Assembly (NCBI GenBank): GCA_009602735.1
Contig: WELA01009486.1
Span: forward strand, 215,541 to 243,590
Reading direction: 5' to 3'
DNA length: 28,050 bases
Source: Mesotaenium endlicherianum
Lineage: Eukaryota > Streptophyta > Zygnematophyceae > Zygnematales > Mesotaeniaceae
Part shown: piece by piece, positions 1-8,929 of the stretch
Layout: each line of letters begins with the position of its first letter
How positions within the stretch are numbered: the stretch's first letter is position 1
Notes under the pieces: model-generated
The model's database searches: none
What the model was told of the DNA's origin: nothing
What the model saw: only the letters and a program-made list of their open reading frames with translations
Position numbers and translations under genes: made by a program

Positions 1-576
1 GAGTACACTAGCATCAATAATGCAAATCAGTAAACTCATACATAAGCAAGGTTAGAAGACAGTGCGTATCAATGCCTTCTCGCCTTGGATTCAGTTCTCT
101 CTCAGTAAGCTGTACAAGAGAGTTGGCCTCGTGTCCGAATGCCGAACTCGAGAGCAATGCCTAGCGTATGTACATGGAATGAGTTTACTGTTCAACGGTC
201 AGTGCGATGGCACCGCCTACCCGGGAGTTAACCACGTTGGTAGGACCTCGGTTAACCAAATCCACCGCCATCTCCCATCATCCCGAATAGCCATCCATCA
301 TAGGGATGTCATCTGGCTATTCACCTAGCATATCGCACTTAGATGCACATCAAGGCAGTTCGCTGCTACCGAGTACGGAAGTCAGCTTGCTGTCAAAGAA
401 TGTGTCAGCAAGCTGACTTATATAGACTTTCAGCCTGCTGCTTTCGACTGAGTTAGCAAACTGATAATTATGTAAAGTCCAGCAGACAGACTATTAACTA
501 AAGTTTAGCAGGCTGAACTTAATTAACTATTATATTTAAATGAATATTATATCCACTAATATATTGATTCATTACA
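1..576 (-). mobile_element. Family A copy A1: 5' LTR (cut by window edge)
   Basis: This is an LTR of family A, read on the minus strand from TGTAATGAAT at 576 downwards. It matches 3348-4001, 10417-11135 and, inverted, 15402-15861, including the shared block with the CAGCAAGCTG and CAGCAGGCTG motifs. Its other end, PBS and body lie left of the window. At 577 the sequence resumes inside the reverse transcriptase of copy A2 with no PPT. It therefore looks like the 5' LTR of a further element inserted into A2, not A2's own 3' LTR. The expected 5-bp target duplication is GCAGT (577-581). Short ORFs inside it (for example around 62-328) recur in all LTR copies and look non-coding. Confidence 0.85.
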
Positions 577-1852
577 GCAGTCTTGTGTTCATCCCCCTCA
601 GCAATTCTAATTTGATGTTAACCACTCTTGAGATCTATATTACCGAACACCTTAGCACCAGACAGGGTATCAAGCAAGTCCTCGATTCTGGGTAAAGCAT
701 ACTTGTTCTTTATCATAATTCTGTTCAGAGTTCTGTAATCCACACACATCCGCATACTGCCATCCTTTTTCTTAACAAATAGGATGGGTGCGCCGTAAGG
801 TGATTTACTGGGAGAAATATAACCATTTTCCTCAAGCTCTGCAATCTATGTTTTCAACTCCTCGCTCTCCACATAAGACAAGCCGTAAGTGCGTTGCCAT
901 GGTGGCTGACTCCCAGGTAGTAAATCAATCCTATAATCTACTTCCCGCTTAGGGGGTAGTCCTGGAGGCATATTAGATACATCCGTGTACTAAGCAACAA
1001 TTTTCGCAGCAGTAGGGTGCTCCGGAGGGCTTACCTTTTTCTCCACCACTTCTTTAGGTTGAGGAGGTACCTCTCTTAGCAGCAGACAGAACATTCTGTC
1101 TTCCTTCTGGTTCCAGCTTTTGACGAACTCCATTGCATTCAGCAACTTGCAACCTTCTGGAAGCCTCTTCATTTCCTTCATTTGCCATCCACACAGGACA
1201 AGAGGAAGAGCACTGGTGGGTGCCAAGTCAGTCTGCCCATCACTGGCTCCTCTCACATTAACTGTACCTCTGCTCCAACGCACTTCAGCTTCATGTCTAT
1301 TAAGCCAGGACCTGCCTTGCACGAGATCATAAAAGCTAGTGTTGAGTTCCTCAAATGTAAGCGTTTCAGTTAGAACTGCAATACCAAAACCTAACTGGAC
1401 CTCAAAAGGCTTGGTTATAACCCCTCCCGGGATACTTGAGGCATCTCCAAGGAATATTTTCCTATTCCCTTGGGTGACAGTAGGCAGCCTTAGCAGCTTA
1501 ATTAAGTCCTTGTGCATAAAAGTATGTGACGCCCCTCCGTCAACAAATGCCCTCACCTTCCTACCTGCAATCATGCAATGCAGTAGGATAAGGGGGACTC
1601 TCTTTTCCTGACTTTCGCATTGTTCTCCTGACGTAGTAAAGAAATGTTGGACATCAGGTGGAACAAGAGCATCCAGAGTGTGCGCTCTCTGGATGTTTAT
1701 GTTGCTGATGGTCTCCTTTATCTGGTTGTTAGGCATGCATAGTGAATCCAGTTCAGCAGGACCCATAATACCTGCTACGAGGGCAGCTAGTGACGACTCA
1801 CTATCTCTAGCCTCCTCACAGTCAGTAGACTGGATTACTGACTGTTGTTGTC
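577..1852 (-). pseudogene. pol: A2 pol fragment: aspartic protease and N-terminal reverse transcriptase
   Basis: The pol frame is -1 relative to gag and follows the frameshift signal at 1819-1859. A retropepsin-like segment holds the motif FVDGGASHTF (around 1520-1550) and GRSWLNRHEAEVRW. This is the Ty3/gypsy protease layout, except that the canonical D-S/T-G is D-G-G. After it come the pre-RT linker and the RT start (PWQRTYGLSY, then a region matching [13 protein letters not shown] and DYRTLN). Lesions visible are a TAG ending the open stretch near 990, a TAG near 850, and TAA at 618-620 replacing the aromatic codon in the SG(Y/W)HQIR motif. The gene is cut at 577 by A1. It is clearly a dead copy, and its family assignment is secure by comparison with A3 and D. 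Confidence 0.85.
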
Positions 1853-1859
1853 TTTTAAA
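1819..1859 (-). promoter_or_regulatory. A2 gag-pol -1 ribosomal frameshift signal
   Basis: On the minus strand the heptamer T TTA AAA (1859-1853) sits in the gag frame as CCT TTA AAA. An 8-nt spacer (1852-1845) follows, then a perfect 9-bp stem CAGTCAGTA / TACTGACTG (1844-1836 and 1827-1819) with an 8-nt loop. The gag TAA (1837-1835) lies at the stem-loop boundary, and pol is open in the -1 frame from here. The element is identical in layout to 8889-8929 in copy A3. Function is inferred from the known X XXY YYZ plus structure rule. Confidence 0.75.
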
Positions 1860-3313
1860 GGCTGGTCTTTTCTCTCGACCTTCGGAAGGTGCTTAACTGG
1901 ACACTGCTCTCTGTAGTGGCCCAACTGCTGACAATGGTAGCAAACGGATTTTGATGAGGCTGGTCTCGGCTTAGTCCTACCACCACCCCTTCCATAGCCA
2001 ACTCGAGAGGAACCACCTCTACCTCTAAACTAAATTGCATTGTACTCATACTCATATTCATCACCCTGATCATCCTCAGCCTGGTCTCCTTCAATTGCAT
2101 TGTAGGCACCGTGGGGCTTTTTGACAATCTTAGACACCAAAGCATTACTCTGGCGCTTGTGATTGAACTGCTGCTGATCCCAGGCGTCAACATCTTGGAT
2201 CAAGTCAGCCAGTTTTCCATACTTCTTCTCAGCGAAATGACCAGAGACTTCGAATTTCAAGCCATACCTGAAGTATGCTATCCTATATCGTTGTGGCAAA
2301 TCGGGCTGCTTCATCATGTTCTCTTGGAACTTTTGACCAAATTCAGCAACTGAAGTGGTCTGCTTCAGTGTCAGGGAGATCATCGCATAGATAGCTTTCT
2401 CCTGCTGGTTGATGACATCAAACTTCTCATGCAACTTCTCGACAAACTCTCCCCAAGTAGGGTCACCGAGTTGCCGAGCCTTACGCTCTCCTTTCCAGTA
2501 AAGCCACCAGTCTGCGGCACTAACTTTCAGTAGCGCACTGGTGTGCCTGACCTTCTCGTAATCTTGCAGTTCTGGGTAGTTCTCCAGCCACTGCTCAACA
2601 TCCGCGAGAAACTTGATCAGGTAATATTTTCTGTTTCCCTCAGGATAATATTCCCGCGGAGGTTTCGGCTTGGGCTTACTAGGCCCTAGGCCACCACCAC
2701 TAGTGGTTTGAGACCTCAGTTGGTCTCTGTCCCGCAGTAGAGACATTATGATACTTTTGTCCTCCTGTTGGGACTTATACATGGTCGCCATTTGCGACTG
2801 CATTTGAACGAACAATGCTCCCAAGTCTACACTCTGGGGTGGTAGATTAGCAAATGCAGCAGCAGCATTGGCATCTACTCGCTGAGTAGTGTCCTCAACA
2901 ATCCCTCTCGCTCTTGCAGCAGCAATTCCTGCCGCATTCAGCCGGTCACGTATTTGACCTGGGGGTACATTGAGTCGTGCAGCAGGAGGTGGGTTAAGAA
3001 CATTGGCCCTGGATGCCATAAGTTCTTCAACCGTGCGCGCGTCAGTTGGCTGTCCTTCCCTCCTTTCTGTATCTTCAGCGGCCTTTGCTGATTGTTCAGC
3101 CTCTAATCTGGCTCTCTCCTCCTCAGCTTGCTGTGCTGCGACTGCGGCAATAGCAGCTGACTCATCTGTAGCCTCTCTAGCTGCAGTATCTGCCACTGCT
3201 TCAGAATAGGTACGGGTTCCCGCTACATGGCTTTCCGCCTGGTTTTTGACATTCTCGTTATCTTGGTTCTCCATGTCTCGGGAGTTGCTAGTTTGAGACC
3301 TTGTCCTTACCAT
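1835..3313 (-). pseudogene. gag: A2 gag (capsid + CCHC zinc knuckle), one nonsense codon
   Basis: This gag polyprotein would form the retrotransposon particle and bind its RNA. It starts at ATG 3313, 22 bases after the PBS, with MVRTRSQTSN. An Ala/Glu-rich N-terminal half is followed by a retrotransposon-gag domain (DVEQWLENY, SAADWWLYWKGERKARQLGDPTW, FVEKLHEKF, QTTSVAEFGQKF), then an acidic YEYEYNAI segment. A TAG at 2032-2030 replaces the CAG (Gln) found in copy A3. The frame stays open behind it through an Arg/Gly stretch and a CX2CX4HX4C knuckle (CYHCQQLGHYREQC) to TAA at 1837-1835. Apart from this stop the gene is intact, so it is the best-preserved family A gag in the window. Confidence 0.9.
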
Positions 3314-3334
3314 ACAAAGAAGACTGTGATAACA

Positions 3335-3346
3335 GCTCCGATACCA
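3335..3346 (-). other. A2 primer binding site (tRNA-iMet type)
   Basis: The minus-strand sequence TGGTATCGGAGC begins one base inside the 5' LTR (the LTR ends ...TTCATTTCA then G). It matches the 12 bases complementary to the plant initiator tRNA-Met 3' end except for one G where A is usual, which can wobble-pair with U. Its position directly after the LTR supports the element's orientation. Confidence 0.85.
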
Positions 3347-3347
3347 C

Positions 3348-4001
3348 TGAAATGAATCGACTTACCAAATAGGCGATTAACAATTAATAAAGATCTAGCA
3401 GTAAATAATACTCGTAAGTCAAATGCGAGTAAACTAGCATCAATAATGCAATCAGTAAAACTCATACATAAGCAAGGTTAGAAGACAGTGCGTATCGATG
3501 CTTCTCGCCTTGGATTCAGATCTCTCTCAGTAAGCTGTACAAGAGAGTTGGCCTCGTTTCCGAATGCCGAACTCGAGAGCAATGCCTAGCATATGTACAT
3601 GGAATGAGTTTACTGTTCAACGGCCAGTGCGATGGCACCGCCTACCCGGGAGTTAACCACGTTGGTAGGACCTCGGCTAACCAAATCCACCGCCATCTCC
3701 CATCATCCCGAATCGCCATTCATCATAGGGATGTCATTTGGCCATTCATCTAGCATACCCCACTTAGATGCATATCGAGGCAGTTCGCTGCTACCGAGTA
3801 CGGAAGTCAACTGGCTGTCAAAGAATGTGTCAGCAAGCTGACTTAAGCTGACATCAGCCTGCTGCTTCCGGCTGAGTCATTAAACTGATATTAAATATTA
3901 ATTCCAGCAGACTGATCATTAACTAGAGTTCAGCAGGCTGAACTTATTTAACTATAATATTCAAATGAATATTATGTCAACCAATATACTGATTCATTAC
4001 A
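3348..4001 (-). repeat. A2 5' LTR (654 bp)
   Basis: The minus-strand ends are TGTAATGAAT (4001) and ATTCATTTCA (3348), imperfect inverted termini. The PBS follows on the internal side. Compared with the 10417-11135 copy it lacks about 64 bp (the segment around 10467-10530). The LTR tail at 22542-22759 keeps that segment, so this copy carries a deletion. The U3 side contains GTCAGCAAGCTGAC (3829-3842) and GTTCAGCAGGCTGAAC (3928-3943). Confidence 0.9.
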
Positions 4002-4637
4002 TTATACATGGCCTTGGACCTGTTATGGGGTGTAGAGTCCTTGAAGCTGTCCGCGTCCATGGGGATGATCCTGATGACCCTATCTTTTCCCCAGATACCG
4101 GGAATCGATACAGCCCCTGCTTTGTTCGCCTGGGCCATTGCCTTGGCCTCTCTGACCGTATATCCTATCATCCTGGCATAATCTTGGTAGAGGAGGAGCC
4201 CTGTGCTGACCTCTATATACTTGTCAAAGTTTTTGGATGTCTCCCCTTCCTTCTGTAGGATGTCCTTCTGTGACTCGCTGCGACTTCTCTGAGCATACTT
4301 GAAGGCCTCCTCCAGTAGATCGAAGCCCTTGCTCAGCACTGTGTAGCGGTAGCTGCTGATTCTCCTCTGCTCTTCTTCAGCCTGCTGCTTTCGCCTCTCC
4401 TCAGCTTGCCTCTCCTCCTTTGCTTTCTTGGCCTCCTCTGCAACTTTTCTGTCCAGTTCTTCCTGCCTCAATCTGGCCTGTTCCTCCTCCTCCTTCTTCT
4501 TCTGTGCCTCCCGCTGTTGTTGGAGTCGTTGTGATTCCCAAGCGGAGGTGTAGGATGATTCGATGTCGCCACGGAATTGCAAGTATTCTGCATGTGCCTC
4601 TTCCGCTCTTCTCTTCCTCTTCTGACTTTTGAGTCAC
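4002..4637 (-). pseudogene. A3 accessory 3' ORF, N-terminal part (coiled coil + conserved middle)
   Basis: This is homologous to 13671-14310 of copy A4, and I recognise no known domain. A basic start is followed by a long Glu/Lys/Arg/Gln-rich segment predicted to form a coiled coil. A conserved globular-looking region then follows (SYRYTV, FDLLEEAFKYAQRS, EVSTGLLLY, DYARMIGYT, IPGIWG). The start codon aligned with A4's ATG is GTG here (4637-4635), and a small indel near 4610 shifts the frame. After that the reading frame is open from about 4582 to the LTR of A2 at 4001, which cuts it mid-gene. Differences from A4 fall mostly in third codon positions, which suggests past selection on protein sequence. 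Function is unknown; it is not an integrase, RNase H or an obvious envelope protein. Confidence 0.75.
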
Positions 4638-4820
4638 TCTGCTCACTCTTCAACACAATGCAGTTAGTGAAGTCATGATATTTTGTCGCTACTGAGTGCC
4701 CTTGATGAAGAGGACGCGATATGACGAGTGTGAAATACCTGGTGTGAGTGAATATCAGGGTAAATTGAGTTTAGACAAAAAGTGAGTGTGAGCGCGGCTG
4801 AACCCAAGAGAGAACACCAC

Positions 4821-4893
4821 TCCCTCCAACTTAATTTTAAAGGTGGGCTGCCTGTCACAACTGTCACTAACTGTCACATTCCCCTCCAACTTA
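4821..4893 (-). repeat. A3 two PPT-like motifs between chromodomain and 3' ORF
   Basis: The minus strand has TAAGTTGGAGGGGAA (4893-4879) and TTAAGTTGGAGGGA (4834-4821), separated by TGACAGTTAGTGACAG-like sequence. The second equals the motif that precedes the 3' LTR of copy A4 (15387-15400). The same pair occurs in A4 at 13234-13250 and 13438-13453, so it was present in the ancestor of both copies. Confidence 0.7.
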
Positions 4894-4927
4894 TATGGAG
4901 ACAGGATTTCCTGTCACTTGTCCCTGG

Positions 4928-5574
4928 CTACGAAAATGACAGTGAGGGAGGTGCCCCAGCAGCCCGAAGGTGGAACCGTTTCAACGCCCCTTTGGCATTG
5001 GTCAGCTGATCTTTAAATTCCCAAGTGTCCCCAGAGGCATCGTAACCTTTCCATCGGATGAGGTACTTCATGACATATTTAGACGATCGACGGACAGAGC
5101 GAGCGTCTAAAATCTCCTCAACCTCATATTCCTCAGCGTCACCCTCTCTGACTGCGGGGATCGGTCCCGGTTGGGCAGGTAATTGACCGGTGAACAGTGT
5201 GTCACCTTTGATGTACGGTTCCAGGAAAAAGACATTAAAGACTGGGTTACCCTTGTAGTCTACTGACATATTTAGTTTGTAAGCATTCTGACTGACACGG
5301 CGCACCACCAAATATGGACCGACCCAGACAGGACCAAGCTTTTTCTTGACCACACCAGGCAGGTACAGGTGCTGAGAATGCAGTTTGACCAAATCGCCCT
5401 TAGAAAATGTCAGCTCGCCCGACGGTGCTGATTAGCGTGTTTTTGTTGATTTTCTTGGGCTTTGTGCAGGTTTTGTTGGATTTCTGACAGGGTGTCAGCA
5501 AACTCCTGAGTTAACTGGAGGGAGACCGGATTGTCAATCCCTTCAGGGTGAGTTAAAGACTCCCCTAGCACATC
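4928..5574 (-). pseudogene. pol: A3 pol C-terminus: integrase C-terminal region and chromodomain
   Basis: This continues the integrase after the TGA at 5577-5575. A small insertion near 5419 shifts the frame. From 5392 the frame is open: KLHSQHLYLPGVVKKKLGPVWVGPYLV (the GPF/Y-like module of gypsy integrases), then FFLEPYI, then a chromodomain (EYEVEEILDARSVRR, KYLIRWKGYDASGDTWEFKD) ending near 4960. Chromodomains of this type in chromoviruses are thought to steer integration to heterochromatin. The aromatic and charged positions typical of chromodomains (Y/W in IRWKGY and DTWE) are kept. Confidence 0.9.
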
Positions 5575-6330
5575 TCAAGGAGACTTAGGGACTCTACCCA
5601 AGCTGAGTTCAAACGGAGTCTTGCCCGTTGACGCGTGCACCGCGCTGTTGACCGCAAACTGAATTTGAGGCAACAGGTCATCCCAATTATCTTGTTTTTG
5701 GTTCATATATGCTCTCAGCACCTCCTGCAAAACTCGGTTAGTTCTTTCAGTCTGCCCATCAGTCTGAGGGTGGTTAGCTGTGCTGAGCAACTGTTTGACT
5801 CCCATTAACCCCATTATAGCTCTCCAAAACTTAGAGGTAAATTTTGAGTCTCTATCTGAGATGATATTAGAGAGGACCCCATGTTGGCATACTACATGGT
5901 TGTAAAACTGCCTCGTTGTTTTGAGTGCAGTCACTTTGACAGTTGTGGGGATAAAAATAACCATTTTTGTCAATTTATCCACGACTACCAGTATTGAATC
6001 ATGCCCATTGGCAGATCTTCGTAGTGTGACCACCCAGTCCATGGATATAGTTTCCCAGCGTCCAGCTGGGATGGGAAGTGTTTGCAAGAGACCTCCCGGT
6101 GGTGTGTGCCTAGACTTATTTCTTTGACACTGATCACAGAACTTCACATATTTCAAGACCTCCCGCGGCAACCCCTCCCAATGATAATGTTTTGCCAGTT
6201 TGCCAACAGTTTTGGCCTGCCCCAAATGCCCACCTAGTAAACTGTCATGCGCTTGACTCAATAAAAGGGACCTTATTTCTACGTTATTAGGAATGACCAG
6301 CTTCAGCCTGCCTAAAGTGGTTTTAGTCAC
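5575..6330 (-). pseudogene. pol: A3 integrase (zinc-binding and catalytic core)
   Basis: An open stretch of 251 codons carries the H-H-C-C zinc finger (QAHDSLLGGHLG ... FCDQCQRNK) and a catalytic core with the D,D,E residues: D in SMDWVV, D in ISDRDSKF, E in DGQTERTN. The triad is intact. It ends at a TGA (5577-5575) where copy A4 reads a Phe codon, so the chromodomain is disconnected. Upstream it overlaps a local duplication (6259-6498) that disrupts the junction with RNase H. Confidence 0.9.
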
Positions 6331-6498
6331 CCAGACCCCTCCTTAAGCTTATACCCGAGTGCAGTAGCACAACATGTATCAGTAAGAGAGACCTTATTTC
6401 CAAATTAATAGGAATGACCAGCTTCAGCCTTCCTGAAATGGTTTCAATCACCCAGACCCCTGCTTTAAGCCGGTACCCGAGTGCAGTAGCACGACACA
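6259..6498 (-). repeat. Local direct duplication of the RNase H-integrase junction in A3
   Basis: Two adjacent copies of about 117 bp (roughly 6259-6375 and 6380-6498) encode the same TALGY-to-LEIRSLLL segment. They differ at many positions. The integrase-proximal copy is closer to A4 (11780-11880) than the other. This looks like a join between two diverged family members and not a recent slippage. The duplication breaks the reading frame. Confidence 0.7.
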
Positions 6499-8367
6499 CA
6501 CCAGTAGTGGGGCTGGGCTCAAATGTTGGGTCAAAATGGTAGGTTTTCCTAAGTTGTTCAAGGAAGGACTTTTTCACCCTTAGTGAAGTGAGTGCACACA
6601 GGACTTCATCTACAGCATGCTGACTAAAGTTCCTTTCTTGCAAGTCAGGTCTTCTAGAGAGTGCATCAGCAGGATTCAACTTCCCTGGTTTGTAGTCGAT
6701 CTGGACTTGGAACTGCTCCAGCATCTGGCTCCAGCGGCTCTCCCTCCTTGACAGCTTGGACTTCTTCTGAAAGTGGGTCAGAGCTAGATGATTTGTAATC
6801 ACCTTAAAGGCTTTACCATGTAAGTATGCTCTCCATTGTTTGAGCACATGGATGATAGCTAGCAGCTCTTCATCATGCACTGAGTAATTAAAACCTGCTA
6901 GATTATAGACTCATAATTGCTAGACTCATAACTGCTAGATCATAGACTCGTATAACACAGGGTGCCACTCCTGCCGTACCTTACCATCCTTTATGATTTT
7001 GTCAGCAGGCTGCAACAAAATTGCACCCATGGCAAAGTCAGAAGCATCAGTAACCACCTGCACGGGTTTGCTGGGGTCATACAAGGCTAGCACTGGGGCA
7101 GAACAAAGAGCATCTTTAAGGGTCTGGAAGGCAGCCTGCTGCTCGTCCCCCCCCACATACCCTATGTCTTTCTTAGTAAGGTCAGTCAGTTTACTGGCCT
7201 TTGTGGAATAATTCTCAATAAATCTCCTATAGTAGTTAGCCAACCCGAGGAAGGATCTAACTTCAGAGACAGACTGTGGTACTGGCCAGTCCCTTATGGT
7301 CTGGACTTTCTTAGGATCCACACAAACGCCATCTTTACTGACAACGTGGCCTAAGAATTCAATACTTTCCTTAAAGAAATCACATTTTCTCATTTTAGCA
7401 TATAAGTGATTTCTTCTCGCAGTGTCCATGACTGTCTTTAAGTGTTCAGCGTGCTGAGCTTCATCTTTAGAGAAAATTAAAATATCATCCAGGAAAACTT
7501 GCACAAATTTATCCAAATAAGGCCTGAAAATGTCCTTCATAGTACCCATGAAGGTCGCAGGAGCATTAGTCAGTACAAAGGGCATCACGTTGAACTCATA
7601 GTGTCCATAACGTGTGCGGAAGGCAGTCTTCTGTTCATCCCCCTCAGCAATTCTAATTTGATGTTAACCACTCTTGAGATCTATCTTACTGAACACCTTA
7701 GCGCCAGACAGGGTATCAAGCAAGTCCTCGATTCTGGGTAAAGCATACTTGTTCTTTACTGTAATTTTGTTCAGGGCTCTGTAATCCACACACATCTGCA
7801 TACTGCCATCCTTTTTCTTAACAAATAGGATGGGTGCGCCGTAAGGTGATTTACTGGAGAAATATAACCATTTTCCTCAAGCTCTGCAATTTGTGTTTTC
7901 AACTCTTCGCTCTCCACATAAGACAAGCCGTAAGTGCGTTGCCATGGTGGCTGACTCCCAGGTAGTGAATCAATCCTATGATCTACTTCCCTCTTAGGTG
8001 GTAGTTCCGCAGGCATGTTAAAAACATCCGTGTACTGAGCAACAAGTTTTCCAGCAGTAGGGTGCTCCGGAGGGCTTACCTCTTTCTCAACCACTTCTTC
8101 AGGTTGAGGAGGTACGTCTCTTAGCAGCAGACAGAACATTCTGTCTTCCTTCTGGTTCCAGCTTTTGACGAACTCCATTGCATTCAGCAACTTGCATCCT
8201 TCTGGAAGCCTCTTCATTTCCTTCATTTGCCATCCACACAGGACAAGAGGAAGAGCACTGGTGGGTGCCAAGTCAGTCTGCCCTTCACTGGCTCCTCTCA
8301 CTTTAACTGTACCTCTGCTCCAACGCACTTCAGCTTCATGCCTATTAAGCCAGGACCTGCCTAGCAC
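6331..8367 (-). pseudogene. pol: A3 reverse transcriptase and RNase H, frameshifted
   Basis: On the minus strand the order is: linker after protease (GRSWLNRHEAEVRW), RT start (PWQRTYGLSYVE), RT palm with [10 protein letters not shown] (the F/Y-x-D-D catalytic box), connection ([13 protein letters not shown]), and RNase H ([32 protein letters not shown]). Lesions seen are a 1-bp deletion near 7856, TAA at 7666-7664 in the SG(Y/W)HQIR motif (shared with A2), a microrepeat insertion at 6893-6950, and the 6259-6498 duplication. Open pieces are 8367-7771, 7588-6935 and 6880-6323. RT would copy element RNA into cDNA; this copy cannot make it. Confidence 0.9.
6893..6950 (-). repeat. Microrepeat insertion in A3 RNase H
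   Basis: Three imperfect copies of a GAGTCTA(TGAT)CTAGCA-type unit of about 15-20 bp replace a single unit in the corresponding stretch of A4 (11349-11390). They split the RNase H reading frame. Confidence 0.55.
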
Positions 8368-8922
8368 GAGATCATAAAAGCCAGTGTTGAGTTCCTCAAA
8401 TGTAAGCGTTTCAGTTAGAACTGCAATACCAGAACCTAATTGGACCTCAATAGGCTTGGTTATAACTCCTCCCGAGATACTTGAGGCATCTCCGAGGAAT
8501 AATTTTTCTATTCCCTTGGGTGACAGTAGGTAGCCTTAGTCGCTTAACTAAGTCCTTGTGGATAATAGTATGTGACGCACCTCCGTCAACAAATGCCCTC
8601 ACCTTCCTACCTGCAATCATGCAATGCAGTAGGATAGGGGGGACTGTCTTTTCCTGACTTTCGCATTGTTCTCCTGACTTAGCAAAGAAATGTTGGACAT
8701 CAGGTGGGAGAAGAGCATCCAGAGTGTGCANGAGAAGAGCATCCAAAGTGTGCACTCTCTGGATGTCTATATTGCTGATGGTCTCCTTTATCTGGTTGTC
8801 AGGCATGCATAGTGAATCCAGTTCAGCAGGACCCATAATACCTGCTACGAGGGCAGCTAGTGACGACTCACTATCTCTAGCATCCTCACAGTCAGTAGAC
8901 TGGATTACTGACTGTTGCTGTC
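8368..8922 (-). pseudogene. pol: A3 protease region of pol
   Basis: The pol frame opens -1 to gag at the slippery site. It contains the AFVDGGASHT motif with D-G-G in place of D-S/T-G, exactly as in A2. A 1-bp insertion near 8500-8510 ends this frame. A 23-bp duplication around an undetermined base (8731) repeats HTLDALL upstream of the active site. The protein would process Gag-Pol. Confidence 0.8.
8708..8754. other. Undetermined base (N) flanked by 23-bp direct repeat
   Basis: Bases 8708-8730 and 8732-8754 are the same 23-mer with one mismatch, and the single N of the window lies between them at 8731. Copy A2 has the segment only once (around 1668-1690). This pattern is typical of two contig or read ends merged without collapsing their overlap. 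Confidence 0.85.
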
Positions 8923-8929
8923 TTTTAAA
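8889..8929 (-). promoter_or_regulatory. A3 gag-pol -1 ribosomal frameshift signal
   Basis: The minus-strand heptamer T TTA AAA (8929-8923) is in gag frame (CCT TTA AAA). An 8-nt spacer (8922-8915) leads to a perfect 9-bp stem (8914-8906 with 8897-8889) and an 8-nt loop. The gag stop TAA is at 8907-8905. Pol is open in the -1 frame across the site (AFKRQQQS). The heptamer, spacer length and stem are unchanged from copy A2. Confidence 0.75.

Larger units (their letters stand above)
577..4001 (-). mobile_element. Family A copy A2: truncated Ty3/gypsy element (LTR-PBS-gag-PR-partial RT)
   Basis: On the minus strand this stretch reads 5' LTR (4001-3348), PBS, gag (3313-1835), protease and the start of RT. 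It is then interrupted at 577/576 by the LTR of A1. Its own right-hand LTR edge at 4001 abuts the middle of the 3' ORF of copy A3, whose homology to A4 runs right up to 4002. A2 is thus inserted in A3, with predicted target duplication TTATA (4002-4006). The body carries several stop codons and is decayed. RNase H, integrase and the 3' LTR are expected left of the window. Confidence 0.8.

Noticed and set aside
62-328. Open frames inside family A LTRs (for example 62-328, 3632-3841, 10622-10888, 15440-15736)
   Set aside because: They lie in LTR sequence, differ in frame and length between copies, and contain no recognisable motif.
1-576. Reading the 1-576 LTR as the 3' LTR of A2
   Set aside because: It joins mid-RT with no PPT, and homology to A3 RT runs exactly to the border, as expected for an insertion.
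3348-4001. Reading the 3348-4001 LTR as the 3' LTR of A3
   Set aside because: A genuine 3' LTR would follow the PPT. Here it cuts the 3' ORF in the middle, while a PBS and gag follow it, so it is the 5' LTR of an inserted A2.
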